A stretch of DNA of 64,000 nucleotides from Antedon mediterranea (Eukaryota; Echinodermata; Crinoidea; Comatulida; Antedonidae), in the NCBI RefSeq assembly GCF_964355755.1, contig NC_092680.1, positions 2,643,001 to 2,707,000 of the forward strand, given 5' to 3'. Shown here piece by piece: positions 33,231-45,340 of the stretch. A program made the translations under genes and the position numbers. Positions within the stretch are counted from its first letter, which is position 1. Each line of letters opens with the position of its first letter. The notes beneath the pieces were generated by a model, which saw only the letters and a list, made by a program, of their open reading frames with translations, made no database searches and had not been told where the DNA came from.

Positions 33231-34297
33231 CTGCTCTACACACGATTTTTCGGATTCCTGTCTCAGCAGTGTGAAACGGTGTAAAAAGTGTATAAAAGGT
33301 ATGAATCTTTTGCTAAATCACACATATAATTTAATTTATTATCAATAAATATTTACAGATAAACATCAGCTATTTCGCATTGTACTCATTGATATAACAG
33401 CATGTGGTTGCTATAGTAACATTAAGATAGTAAATTGTTATTCTGATGATGATTTATTACTAAATTAAAATTTCCTATTTAAACAGAACACTCGTCACAA
33501 ACAGATAATATTGTATAGTGTATTTTAAATGTATTTGCCATTTCCATATATCACAGACAGATCCTTCTTGCAAATTTGATTGGTTGGACATAAGTTAGTG
33601 TATCTGCGCATGCGTACTGCAATGGCCCTTTGTAATTGACTAATAACAGCAATTCTGATCATTTGGCATTAACTTGGCTGTATCGGTAGTGGTACTGCAC
33701 TGTGTTTTGTGCATATACTGACTACACACCAAACTAGGATATTCATCAGGCTTTACACAAACACGAGGTTAGTACCATCATAATAAAAATAACTTGTTGG
33801 TATATAGATTATACTTTTAAAGTGTAGCTCCGGGTTATTTAGTGTAATCAATATAAACCGTTACATTCACTTAATTTTCGGCAGCGGCGGTGAAGCAAAA
33901 TGAGCGGCATGAAATACACACCTTTTTTAAAGTGGTAAAATAATGTTATAAGATAGGATGTTATAGATAATAGCCTTTAATCATTAACCAGGTAAGTATT
34001 TGTAATAACAATAGTGTTGTATTTTCCTGTGAACAATTGATTGCTATTTTGATGTGCCGTAAAAATGTGCACAAATGCGAGTTGATTTTGGTGAAATTTC
34101 TATCTTAACACTTAGAAAAAACAAGCTCTACCCGAATTTATTCACTTGTTTTGCTAACTGCCGTCTGAATATGTTGGGTTATTATCAATGTTACTGGATC
34201 AGTTTGTATTTTATAATAAATAGAAATGTTAAAATTATTACTAACTTGTACAATTTGTTCATTAATCTAAACTAATCTAATTTTTAATCTAAACTAA
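33231..34297. other. No proven gene; possible promoter
   Basis: An NRF1-type motif (GCGCATGCGT, 33606-33615) and a possible 5' exon ending CACGAG before GTTAGT (33768) suggest a start site. No coding exon follows that I can recognise. Confidence 0.3.
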
Positions 34298-34745
34298 ACG
34301 CATGTAGAAAAACGTAATACACCATATAGAACTAGTATATACAGTGTAGACTACTTGATGAAAAATGTGTTTTGTAAAGTTGACCAGAGCTACCGTTGAA
34401 ACTTTTAGACTCAACAAATTTCCTTTACCCTTTATTATACCTATACCAGAGGCCTATTAATTGGCGTGTTGGTATTTTAACTGTCAATGTCACAGGCCAA
34501 ATTAAATTGAAGAGTTAACATATTTTTTTATATGTTTTACATCCATTGAAACGCAATTTGTTTTAAAGCAAAATTTTAAGCAAGATTTTTGGTCTCTCAA
34601 AAATTCTTTTATCCTTTGTTACCTATACCAGCAATAGGCCTATTCGTAGGCGTGTATTTCAAACATCAATGTCACAGGCCAAATTATATTGAAGAGTTAA
34701 CACATTTTCTGTATGTTTTACATTTTAATGTTAATGTTGTTCGAT
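34298..34745. repeat. Dispersed repeat R2 and a 182-bp tandem duplication
   Basis: 34298-34400 (ACGCATGTAGAAAAACGTAA … TTGATGAAAAATGTGTTTTG) recurs at 37690-37790 and partly at 37540-37660. Directly after it, 34413-34560 and 34595-34745 are a tandem pair sharing AATGTCACAGGCCAAATTA and TTGAAGAGTTAACA. Confidence 0.7.
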
Positions 34746-36324
34746 TTATAAATCGCTTATACAATCAAAAAATGTTTCAAAGCATCTATTAAAAATGCAA
34801 AATATTGAAAGAAAGTTTTAGGTTTCATCAATGATTAATCTTGAAATAATCACTTAGTTGTAAGTACAATTTATTAGTACTTTTAATCTATTATATATAA
34901 ATGATTATCGAACCTTACAGTGCAAAATATAATGTATTTTTAGTACTAACATTTTTATATTCAATATTTAACTGTATAACAATGTATACACTTGGATTTA
35001 CAAAAGATATAAAAAACATTTTACACTATATACGTATACTTTAAATGGTTACCAAACTGAAAAGCACTACTGTTAAATATTGTAAATATAGGCTAAGACA
35101 AGTAAAGTAAATTTATTGTCATTTGTAAACATATATAGAAAAACTTTTACATTGAAATGAATTTGAACCGCAAATAAAGAGAACTACATGGTGCCTGAAT
35201 ATGTTTTAAATACAAAATAAATAAATAAAAATAAATTGTGAATTGTGAATAAAAAAAAAATATTAATAATTTGTTGGAAACAATTCAAGAATCTAACATA
35301 TACGAAAGCTTATGCTTGAATAATAACAAGTGCAATTATAACCAAATGTAAAACATATTATTGTCGCTACAGAAATTGAATTACTAACGACAAAGTGATT
35401 TAAATGTAATCGCTTAGAACATAACATTATAGTTTAGGAACAAATTAATTGTATTTACATAAAAATGAAAAATGATCACACAAAAACATATTCATGCACA
35501 AAATACAACAAATTCATTACCAATTACGTTGTGCAATATACTCATTGGGTGAAAGTTATCACATTATTGTAGTTAAAAAATAAGAACACATACGGTACGC
35601 AAACAAGCTGTACCTTTGGTCTATGATCGCTTATAGCCGCTAACCAAGCCCCCCCCCCCCTACACCCAGTCTTTCATTTAAAACTGGGGCCTATGGGCCC
35701 AATAATACTTCACCTCTTGGCATTTACTGTACGTCAACTACGTCAATATCCAGTATCGTAGCTAATTCCGTGATATAGCAACAGATGTGCCTGTATAATA
35801 GATCCTAATCTAATTTTAATCTAACCTTCCATGCTACAGGTATCACATGTGATTCTAGATATGTTGTATGACGCAATTTGTTACGACTGGAAATATTGTC
35901 ATGTGTTAAGATAAAGCACTGAGAATTGGGTGAATTGTTATTGTTTTACGGTATTTATTTTCAGCACTTGATGCGCTAGTTTAGTAGAGTGTATATAAGT
36001 ATTTTTCTCTAGAACATAAATCATTTATCATCCATTCACTATATAATAAAGTTTCTTCCATTGTGGTAACTTGTTTACAATAAACGAAGTAAAACACGAC
36101 TTTTTTCAACAATTTTATCACCCATAATAGGCTATCTAACTTTGATAACTTAAAATTACTTTACAATTTACCGAAACGAATCCTTGTATCCATTTACTTC
36201 ATTATTTAAATTTCCCTTTAAATTGAGGTAAGTATTACTAACTTTAATTAATATACGACTTAATCGAAACCACCTATAAATCAGGTTGTTTTGCAACGTG
36301 TGTATCACTTTCTTGCAATACCTA
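34746..36324. other. No gene; LINE-like tail fragment
   Basis: 35098-35168 (AAGTAAATTTATTGTCATTT then TACATTGAAATGAATTTG) is the reverse complement of sequence at about 52590-52668 and looks like the 3' end of a retroelement. A 12-base C-run at 35650 is a likely assembly-sensitive spot. Confidence 0.4.
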
Positions 36325-36474
36325 ATGTTTGGTTCTGACTAGAGGCGTAATACAAAGACGTAACGCAACATAAGTGATTTGACCAATCACAAGCGATAGA
36401 TTATTCGAACTATCGCTTGTCATTGGTCAACACGCTTGCGTTGAGTCCTTGCGTTGAATGGGGACCAAGCATAA
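36325..36474. mobile_element. MITE-B copy
   Basis: Diverged ends (ATGTTTGGTTCTGACTAGAG; GAATGGGGACCAAGCATAA). The inner arms TTGACCAATCACAAGCGATA and CTATCGCTTGTCATTGGTCA are well kept. Confidence 0.85.
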
Positions 36475-36539
36475 GTAAGTACAAGTTGTTGCTCACATTC
36501 ATTATTCATTATTGGAGATTTAAATAACATTTTAATTTT

Positions 36540-37035
36540 AAAATTAAATTTATGAAAAAAAAGAGGTAATATGGAATACAAAGTGAATTTACAAGATTTA
36601 AATTAATCAAATTTTAAAAAATGTGATAATAATGAAAATAATATGATTTTATGTTGATGATATGAAAGATGATATTAATGTGAATAAAAGTGGTCTTTAC
36701 GCCACAAAATAGAAAAAAAAACATTCTAATTAACGAAACCCGATCGATACAAAAAATTCTCTTTTAAACATTTTAATCGTCGTGTAGGTGGCCTGAAATA
36801 AAAGTGGTGTTCACGCCACAAGAGAGAAAAAAAACCCCATTTTAATTTATGAAACTCAATCGGTACTAAAATTCTCCTTTAAACATTTTAATCGTCGTGT
36901 AAGTGGCCTGAAATAAAAGTGGTGTTCACGCCACAAGAGAGAAAAAAAAACATTTTAATTTACGAAACCCAATCGATACTAAAATTCTCCTTTAAACATT
37001 TTAATCGTCGTGTAAGTAGTCCTGAGATAAAAGAT
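36540..37035. repeat. Dispersed repeat R3 whose tail is amplified as 115-bp units
   Basis: 36560-36700 (GAGGTAATATGGAATACAAA, GATATGAAAGATGATATTAA) matches 51830-51990. Here its end (AAAGTGGTGTTCACGCCACA) is followed by three tandem units at 114 to 115 bp spacing (36687, 36801, 36916), each with ACATTTTAATCGTCGTGTA. The other locus has only one. Confidence 0.85.
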
Positions 37036-37276
37036 GAAGTCTGTAGGCATTATGTGAGCAATCATGCTTAATTGTGTCCTATTTGATGCCATAGGATGTA
37101 GGACACACAGTTCAAATTCTCAATCCAGTCATCAATACACTCAATAATGTTCGTTTTTTAATAAGTTCTAAAATTATATTTTCCATTATAAAAATCGATT
37201 TCACCGAAACAGTTTTATGAAAACATTTTATGAAGCTGAAATTGACACTTGTTATTGAATTTGTGATTGCATTTCT

Positions 37277-37441
37277 AAAGCTCTGTATCCACTATAAAAC
37301 TTTATGTGACCAAAAAATATGATGTGCCCATATATAGACATGATGATGTCATATCACTACTATATTTGTGCACATCACTAACATATTTATTTTATTAACT
37401 TTTTTTGGTTAAACTAGTTTGATAGTGTAGACAGAGCTTTA
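37277..37441. mobile_element. MITE-A copy
   Basis: AAAGCTCTGTATCCACTATA to TTTGATAGTGTAGACAGAGC, with a small AT insertion (TTATTTTATTAAC) in the right arm. TGATGTCA is present in the centre. Confidence 0.85.
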
Positions 37442-39009
37442 AAAATGTTTTCCACTCTTTAAGAAAACATTTCAAACAAACAGTCTGACTGTAGACTGAT
37501 TTTATTATATTGCAATTTGCCATAAAATGGAAAGTTCAATTTAAGCGAAAATACACCACACAGAACTTTTATTTCAATGTATAAAAGCTATACTTGATGA
37601 AAAGTGTTTTTGAAAAAATTTTTGTAAAGTTAAAGAGTTAAAACCAGAGCTACTGGTCAAACTTGTATAATTTGTTTTTTAAGATGAACTAAACGCATGT
37701 AGAAAAACGTAATATACTATCACAGAACTATTATATACAATGCATAGGCATCTTCTTGATGAAAAAATGTGTTTTTGTAAAGTTGAAGTTGTATTAAATA
37801 GCAATAGTTACGCACAAGGTTTCATCTCTACTATATAAATCGATGAGTTACCTCTTTTTTTTTAGTATACAAATCGATTGAGTTTAGAAACAATCAGTCA
37901 GTCTCTCGACAAGCAGACAACACGTATACATTACATTACTCGTTAATATACTCTTCATGTTTTCCATACTTCTGCAAAACAACCTTAGGTTTACATGCAG
38001 TTGTGTTATATAATGACTTCTTTAAATATACAACATATCCATATGTATGTATTGAAGAACCCTAAGGTGAAACAGACGTGGAGAAAATCCGTATATGTTG
38101 CACATTAATGCGTTTTTGATTTTGTAATATTCTGGTCCATCAGGTTATTTTGGAGGTATGGCGTGCTTGAAATGAAAAAATCCCTGATGTGTTCACGTTT
38201 GACAGGATCCGTTTGGAACGTTAAGTTTACATCCGTTGCGCGCGTTGTTACCGTATATCGTAGGAAACCCTCCTCGGTGCGATTAATTATTTATACGTCT
38301 CGTAGTAGTGATTGTATACTAAAATCTAATACACGTTATTATACATATCAGAAAAAAAAGCATGTGTTCGAATTGAAGGCTATTAGTCTACTAGTATTAA
38401 TATCTGATTTTATGGTTATCTGTCTCATAGCGTCCAAACACTCAATCAGTTAGATACTTAACCGTTATTTTAGAACGTCGCATCTAACACTTTTGTTTTC
38501 AAATTGGTTAAATTCTGTCAAATAGCACAAGATTCAATCGTTTTGATATATGCCTTCATCTCTTAATGTCTATCAATACATAAGCCAAATTCTTTGTTAA
38601 ATTTATTTTTAATAATTTGTATTTTTATAGCTCTCATTTCATCTTCTGTTTGACATAAATACATGTATTTGATTTGATTCAATAGATTGGCCGTATTAGT
38701 GTTCCATACTCAATTGGACAAGAAACTGTCTCTCTAAATAGTGTTACTGAATCGTTAATTAGGAATATATGTATTGAACAGGAAATCACGTATACGATAT
38801 ATTTAGTAGGCCATCTCCATGGATTGAATAGTACTTTCATTATAATTCCCCAATTTAATTGATAGTCAACTTACATCATTTAATTACGTAAACAACTTAC
38901 GGAGTATAAATAAATGGAATGGTTTTAATCAACTAATTCCTTGCTTATAGCTTGAATCAAGTATCCGTAGTATTAATAGTTTTAAACAATAGAAATGGTA
39001 TTATTTTCT
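37442..39009. other. No gene; R2 copies at the left
   Basis: 37540-37790 holds one partial and one fuller copy of R2. The rest is AT-rich. A 96-codon open frame at 38163-38453 is Ser/Arg/Lys-rich with no domain. Confidence 0.4.
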
Positions 39010-39174
39010 AAAGCCTTGTCTACACTATCAACATTTATGTGACAAAAATGATGTGCCCCATTAGATGGACATGATGATGTCATATCACTACCATATTTGG
39101 TCATCACTACCATATTTGGGCACATCACACTTTTTTTTGTCGTCAAACTACTATGATAGTGTAGACAGAGCTTA
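39010..39174. mobile_element. MITE-A copy
   Basis: AAGCCTTGTCTACACTATCA to ATGATAGTGTAGACAGAGCT. The right arm has CACTACCATATTTGG twice, a short internal duplication. Confidence 0.85.
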
Positions 39175-39295
39175 AGGTTTGATAGACTTGAACCTTCAAT
39201 GAGCGGTGCGGACAGACCTTCCGTAACTGAAATTCGTATTAAAACCCCCGTTTGTCCTTCCTTTTATTTAGTGCTTTAGTATACCTCTCGTAAGT

Positions 39296-39404
39296 GGGCA
39301 CAACTTTGGGCATGTCACTACCATATTTGGGCATGTCACTACCATATTTAGGTACATCACACTTGTTTTTGTCAAACTAGTTTGATAGTATAAACAGAGC
39401 TTAA
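39296..39404. mobile_element. MITE-A right half
   Basis: Only the right part is kept, ending GTTTGATAGTATAAACAGAG. It carries GGGCATGTCACTACCATATT twice in tandem. It lies 120 bp from the preceding copy. Confidence 0.75.
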
Positions 39405-39954
39405 GGTTAATCCTGTCATGTAATTGAAATAATATTATATACTCCCTGATAGACATGGAAAATAGGTCATATATATAGCCTAGAACTGTATATAAGTTTC
39501 TGAATGGTTATAAATAATAAAGAGGAAAGGTACCCAAATTAAATAGCTAATGTTACATTATAGACCTATAAAGCTGGTGTGCCGATAACGGTTATAGTAG
39601 GCCATAAAATAAATATAACTAAGGAAGTTGTCGTTGCCCTCAGAAACAATGTAATATATAGTATTAGTATAGCAATATATTGTATTTAGGTTAGTAGTCT
39701 ATGTGTGATAAAGGTTGTTGTCAGCAGACAAGAAACTGAGTTATTGTTACTGTACATATAGACATAACACCGTTAGAGAGCCGGGTGTATCGCATTTTTA
39801 GTAGACCACATTAGTGTTGGTTCATCGGAGCACAGTTATAACGAGGTTAGCAACATATTTAATTAAATACATATGATTTTGGAACTGAGTTTCAGTCTGA
39901 GATTGAGCAACAAAATAAAAGTATTTTACCAATAGTATCCACATCGATAATCCA
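39405..39954. other. No gene seen
   Basis: AT-rich spacer without a recognised feature. Confidence 0.4.
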
Positions 39955-41320
39955 TTCTCAGAAGTAACGCACGATTTACCGAATATTCCCTTACGTAAAT
40001 TTATATATAGACTAGATGGTACGCTCGCTTCGCTCGCGTACCATCTAGGTCGTGCCCACAGATGGTTCTCGAATACACGTCAGTAATTTCAGCGACACAA
40101 AACTGGCGATTTCAAATGTACGTACCGCAGGTATAATACATTGTCGTTTACAGAAACGAATAAAAAGACACGATGATTTATGTAGTCAACTAAAATTAGC
40201 ACCTTCCGAAGGAGAAACTTATCACAAAATGAGTCCAAATTTTTGATTTGGACTCATTTAAAGAAACCCAATTTGTGTTTTTATGTAACATTAGGGTTGA
40301 GGGATGGGAAAGCGGATAGGTACAAAGAGGAACAATTTTTAAATATATTCTTTATCCACTCAGTAACGAAATATTTTTTTCATGTTTTATAGGCCTATAA
40401 ATAATATACCTCTAAATACAGTAAAACATTTCCGATTTAATACTTTGTTAAAACTGTCACTGTCATAATCGATTGAAATATTAAAGTACATGTCACGATA
40501 CACCACTACGACGTTTATATTTTTGGTAATTATTAATTAATACAAACGTTGAGAATGAACTGCCAGTATAAAGTTTATTTGTATATCTAACAGTAGAGCC
40601 TATCCACAATCTCAGTAATAAAGTTTATTTGTATATATTTTATATTACATCTAACAGTACGAACATTCACAGTAAGAAATGCTCGATTCAAATGTGGACC
40701 AAAAATAGTTAATAGGTAATTTATAGTATTGTCAAAGTATTGCAAGTTTATTCTCAAAAGACCCATATATTTACCTACCGTATGTGTTAAACCAAGGGCT
40801 CATAAATTTACCTACTTGTGTTAAACCAAACTCTGGCAGACTGAGAGATTGGGATGTTCCATTCATCGCAAATCAATACATTTGTATAATCGTATATTAA
40901 ATCTATCAAAATAGTATTTTTTAAAGAAAATCGGCATGTCTTCAACATTATGATGCTGTACTCTAGCTGTTCAACCGGTTTTCAGCTATTAAAAACAATT
41001 ATCGTAGGAGGAGATAGGAAAATGCGAAGCCTCCTCGCATTTTTGTGGCGGGTATTTTTCAAGATGGACATCCATTAGACAGTGTATACCAGGATCGGAA
41101 AACACCCCTTTTTGGGGCAAATCGTTGAACCTAAATTCGTTTTAATCGTCAATAACTAATTATCTAACTTAATTTAATTAGTAAACAGGATTACATCAGG
41201 TGGTTAAAATCAGTACCGAAAGTACGAACCAACTTTATATACCATCGAGTAAAAATTCTAGAAGTAAGGCGCGATTTACCGAATTTTGCCCTTACGTAAA
41301 TTTATATATAGATTATACCT
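39955..41320. mobile_element. Unclassified element bounded by 55-bp direct repeats
   Basis: 39960-40014 and 41265-41318 share GCGATTTACCGAAT/GCACGATTTACCGAAT, CCCTTACGTAAATTTATATA and AGA in the same orientation. Inside are a 13-bp stem palindrome (CTAGATGGTACGC … GCGTACCATCTAG, 40012-40048), a perfect 14-bp hairpin (40227-40259, AAATGAGTCCAAAT), and a hairpin at 41019-41043 (AAATGCGAAGC … CCTCGCATTTT). No transposase frame. Confidence 0.55.
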
Positions 41321-41905
41321 ATACATTGTGGATGTTTCGTTTTTTTTATGTGTAGGACTTACATTCTTATGTTTAATGAATAAGGTTTCGGCTTAGTGGA
41401 CTTACTTTGTTTGAAAAATGTCTAATTCATGATAAGCCTTAGAATTCTGCGCAGCAATCAATGTATCATCTTTCTTCTCCTAGTTGAACCCCGCAAGTCT
41501 TCTACTATTATTTTACACACTAAAGTATTTACAATTGTGTTTACAATTCTTCATTCTGTAGTTAGTTGGAATACTAATTATACAATTCTGGCTATCCTCT
41601 TATTTCTCTGAAAACAAAATCTATGTGAGTTTGTCTTTGAATGCATTTATGTTGTACCTATAAGCCTTGAGGTAGCATTCGCGATTTCTTTATTATTCAC
41701 CTTTAACATATTGGCTGACTTGGTCATCATTTAAAATGGCTTCTGTAATGGCTGCATCAAATTAATTATTTCTTTCAGATCAGGCGGATGTTATTGATCA
41801 GCCTGAGTGAGACATTAACAAGTAAAAAAAAACAGGAGGGTACTTAATGCTATCATGTTGGCTTATTTATTTACATTCCATTCGAATTTAGCACTCTTTT
41901 TAACT
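41321..41905. other. No gene seen
   Basis: AT-rich. A 60-codon open frame (41429-41611) has no domain. Confidence 0.35.
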
Positions 41906-42032
41906 GGTAAGTTTGTTCGCGCGAATCGAAAGCGTCGGCTTTTACCCATGCGTAGAGAGGGATTTGAAAGATTCAAACATGAATACGCATGCGTATAAGC
42001 TGACATTTTCAATTCGTGCGAACAAATTCACC
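41906..42032. mobile_element. MITE-G
   Basis: Ends GGTAAGTTTGTTCGCGCGAA and TTCGTGCGAACAAATTCACC are inverted. Inner arms also pair (ATGCGTA / ATACGCATGCGTAT, TTGAAAGATTCAA). Confidence 0.7.
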
Positions 42033-42770
42033 TGGTGGAAAATAGGCTTTAAATACCCCAAAGACTTTACTTTACCCATAATTCTTTGAACAGTTACCCA
42101 TAATTCATGTAATTCATGTTCACACGCATCAGTGTGTGATCGTTTATCTCTCTTATGCCTCCGTGTCTTTAACTCTAATAATAGGCCTACCTTTATTATA
42201 ACTCTGATATCCGTTGTTTTTAACTCCTATATATACATTTATTGTACCTCTGATATACGCTGTAGCGTTACACAACGTGTGAACGCAGTAGAGCAAATTA
42301 AACCGCGATTACTCCAATTGATCGTCTAAATATTACATTTGTTTTTGCATGATGCTTGTGTTTATTCTTTTGCCAATTATTGTACGGACACAAAGTACGT
42401 TTTTAACAAATTTATTTTAAATGCAACTACTGTACTGCATTAGTGTTATGCCTAATCTTTAGTGACGTCATGAACAGCGAAGATTAGTAAACAAATACTT
42501 AGGTAAAAAGAAACGAATAATTTCAGACTTATAACATTTTTTTTGTATCTTTTTATTTACCTATAAAGGTATATTAAATTTTGATTTTTATATTTAAATA
42601 ATTGCACAGTAAGTCCGTCGCCATACTAAACTTAAATCCGATTTCAAATGTTTCAGGAATTAAACGGTTTTTCCTTCTACTCAACTTGTAGTTGTTTATT
42701 TAGGTCGCTATTTAATCAGCATACTGGTTATTTAATTGTTTCGTCTTAAAAACAAGGCCAACAGCCATTA
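42033..42770. other. No gene seen
   Basis: AT-rich, with CCCATAATTC repeated near 42075-42105. No supported coding. Confidence 0.4.
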
Positions 42771-42867
42771 AGTCGCGTGCTACAATGCATAGTGATACCG
42801 GACCGACAGACAGACCGACAGACAGACCGACCGACATAGTGAACTATAGAGTCGCGTCCACGCGACT
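42771..42867. mobile_element. MITE-H copy 1
   Basis: Ends AGTCGCGTGC and CACGCGACT. The centre is a GACC/GACA run (GACCGACAGACAGACCGAC). The same arrangement is at 58861-58947. Confidence 0.75.
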
Positions 42868-43457
42868 AAAAACCCGTATTCTCAATTTCTAATTCGTCGT
42901 TTATTTCTCTTCAGTACAGTACGTTGAAAAATGTCCTTCAATAGTAGATTTGTATTTTCGGTGACATATGTTCTTTATGTCATATCGGCGGCATTTAAAC
43001 AAAAAGTGTACTTTTAATTAGTTAGGTTTCTCAATTATCATTAACTGAAACCACATTATTTTGGTTCCTAATTTCAATTTTAATTAAAAATGTAGTAATA
43101 TGGTATTATAGTATATAGTATATATATATTTTTACTATTAGTCTGGTAGTTAGTGTTTAACCGGGAAAATTCGGTACAAAAGAAATTATTACATCATTTA
43201 AAACGGAATAACATATCAAAAATGTTTAGACGCGTTTTTCTTTTATTTAACATTTTTGATAAAAATGGCCTACTGTATATTAATATGATTGTATTTTTTG
43301 GCAATCGCTAACTGTAGAGGCTTCTATTTGGTTCTTCTAAATTGTTTACTTCATACATATTTCTATTTGCCCTAATAAAAATGTTTGTCAAAACAATGGC
43401 AGGAAAGGTCATTTTTTAAATATTGACTTCATAGTAATATTATCTCAATAAATAAGA
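42868..43457. other. No gene seen
   Basis: AT-rich spacer without a recognised feature. Confidence 0.4.
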
Positions 43458-43559
43458 GGTGACTAATCACGACACGATGACGAATCATCATGTCGCTTCT
43501 GATTGGTCAACTCACCACGTGCGCGTACATCGTTGCGTTGCGTCCAAGTGGAAACCATA
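43458..43559. mobile_element. MITE-B fragment
   Basis: GACTAATCACGACACGATGA, TTCTGATTGGTCAACTCACC and a right end GCGTCCAAGTGGAAACCATA. The left end is lost. Confidence 0.65.
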
Positions 43560-43678
43560 ATTATTAAAAATCAATGTATTCATTTTTTACTAGATAAATT
43601 CCCACACTTATTTTATTTGAATAGAGGCTTAGTTGAAGGGATGTTGTAAAATAATCAGTCAGGTATTTAAAATAGGAT

Positions 43679-43906
43679 TAAGCGTGGTTCCCACTAGAAC
43701 GCAACGCAGCGACATAGTGACGCAAAGTGTTGTATTGCGTAATAAATGGGAACCGACGACGCAAAAAGTGCTTCAAACATAGCAGGTTTGATTTCACGCA
43801 GGCGGGGGGAAACACTATTATTGGAAGGGCATTTCTTACGTTGCGTAGATTGCGTTACGTTGCGTAGATTGCGTTACGTTGCGTCACTAGTGGGAACTAA
43901 GCTTTA
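43679..43906. mobile_element. MITE-B copy, long subfamily
   Basis: Full ends (AAGCGTGGTTCCCACTAGAA; CACTAGTGGGAACTAAGCTT). The middle (CAAACATAGCAGGTTTGATT, CACGCAGGCGGGGGGAAAC, GGAAGGGCATTT) differs from other copies but is found inverted at 61560-61710. GCGTAGATTGCGTTACGTT is duplicated near the right end. Confidence 0.9.
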
Positions 43907-44825
43907 GAGCTGCTTCATATCCATGTAACAAGCTACCGGTACATGTCGTGCAACGTCAACTTTAAGATTTTCTAGTTCAACAGTTTATGATCCTCTTTAC
44001 AACTTCAATCCTTCATCAGTAGACATCAGAAATCCATCAACTGAAAGAAGCCTAGTTTATAGTGGCAAGCCAACCAGAAAACAAACAAAATACCTGAAAC
44101 TAGTGTTGAACTGTACTCGTTATGCAAATCACGTTTTGGCATTACTTTTGCAAATGCTTCTCTGCGATATACAGCAAAATCTATGCAAATTTATTGTCAA
44201 TTTTTAAACGAGGTGACAAGAGAACATTTAATCATTAGCGATTACTGCTTTTGTGCGTATTTAATTAATTATTGTTTTGATTAAAAATGATTAAGCTGAC
44301 GCCTCTATTTGTAGATTATGTGAATTTCTCACCTACAACCTTAATGTACTGGCAAAATTTAATTTGTTTTGTTTTAGCCCATAAAACCAGTTCTTCAAAA
44401 AACAATTTCATAAAAACACCGTTGGTATTGTTTTGTAATTTTGAAAATGTTTTGGGCCTACTCGTATATCATTTTCATACTTCACACACTCTCATACTTT
44501 ATTGTGTAGCCTAAATGAATGTTTTGCGGGAGTATCAATTGCGCGTGCGTACTAAAAACACCGGTTCTGCATGCTTAACCGTCTTTTCTATTTCGTATGA
44601 TAAGGCCATATATTTATTGGCATCAAACAAGATTAAATATAGTACTGTACACATTTAAAAGATAATATCACTTTATTTTTTATTTGTAAATTTCCCCAAC
44701 CAAAACACATCCCTCCCAATAATTATCTGCTTATGATAAATATATATTTATTTTCTTAAAAATTATCCCAAAAATTAATATTCACAGTGTTTAGGCCTAC
44801 GGTAACCAAACGCGGCACTTTCGCC
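43907..44825. other. No gene seen
   Basis: AT-rich. A 75-codon frame at 44287-44514 shows no domain. Confidence 0.4.
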
Positions 44826-44997
44826 TACTACACGTAGACGTCCACAGCGTCACACACGAAGACCTAGCCTAGCCCACGTCTATCCATCACACAGCAAAAT
44901 GTATGAATGAACCGGTACGAAACGTCCACTGCACGTAACATACGTAGACCTAGCCTAGCCCACGTCTATCCATCACACAGCAAATGTATGAATGAAC
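44826..44997. repeat. Two-copy direct repeat
   Basis: ACCTAGCCTAGCCCACGTCT, ATCCATCACACAGCAAA and TGTATGAATGAAC occur twice, about 82 bp apart, joined by GAAACGTCCACTGCACGTAA. Confidence 0.75.
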
Positions 44998-45340
44998 TGT
45001 CGAACTGTGAACCAGATCATTTGTTTTATTTGTTGTCATTTTAATTGTCTGAAAGCCAAAATTACTTTTTCCAGTTTTTAATTTCCTTCAGTGGATTCAC
45101 ACTTGATTTCTCAACAATAACAGATTTGAAATCATTTTAATTCAAAAAATATTTTATAAAACAGTCTCAAGATGGTGATCTATATTATTTTAAATAATAT
45201 CGTGATTTATATTGTATAAGTAAACTTAAATTACATATATTAATCATTTTTTATTATGAATAATAATAATATAAATTGTGGTCATAATTCAAAATATACA
45301 TGTTAAAAACGGTTGATTCCGAAATGAATTGGAAAAGAAA
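44998..45340. other. No gene seen
   Basis: AT-rich, with ATAATAATAATAT runs. No recognised feature. Confidence 0.4.

Noticed and set aside
38163-38453. 96-codon + frame
   Set aside because: No domain, no splice context and no codon bias different from random AT-rich sequence.
40052-40246. 64-codon + frame beginning next to the CTAGATGG palindrome
   Set aside because: It lies inside the unclassified hairpin-rich element and has no recognisable domain.
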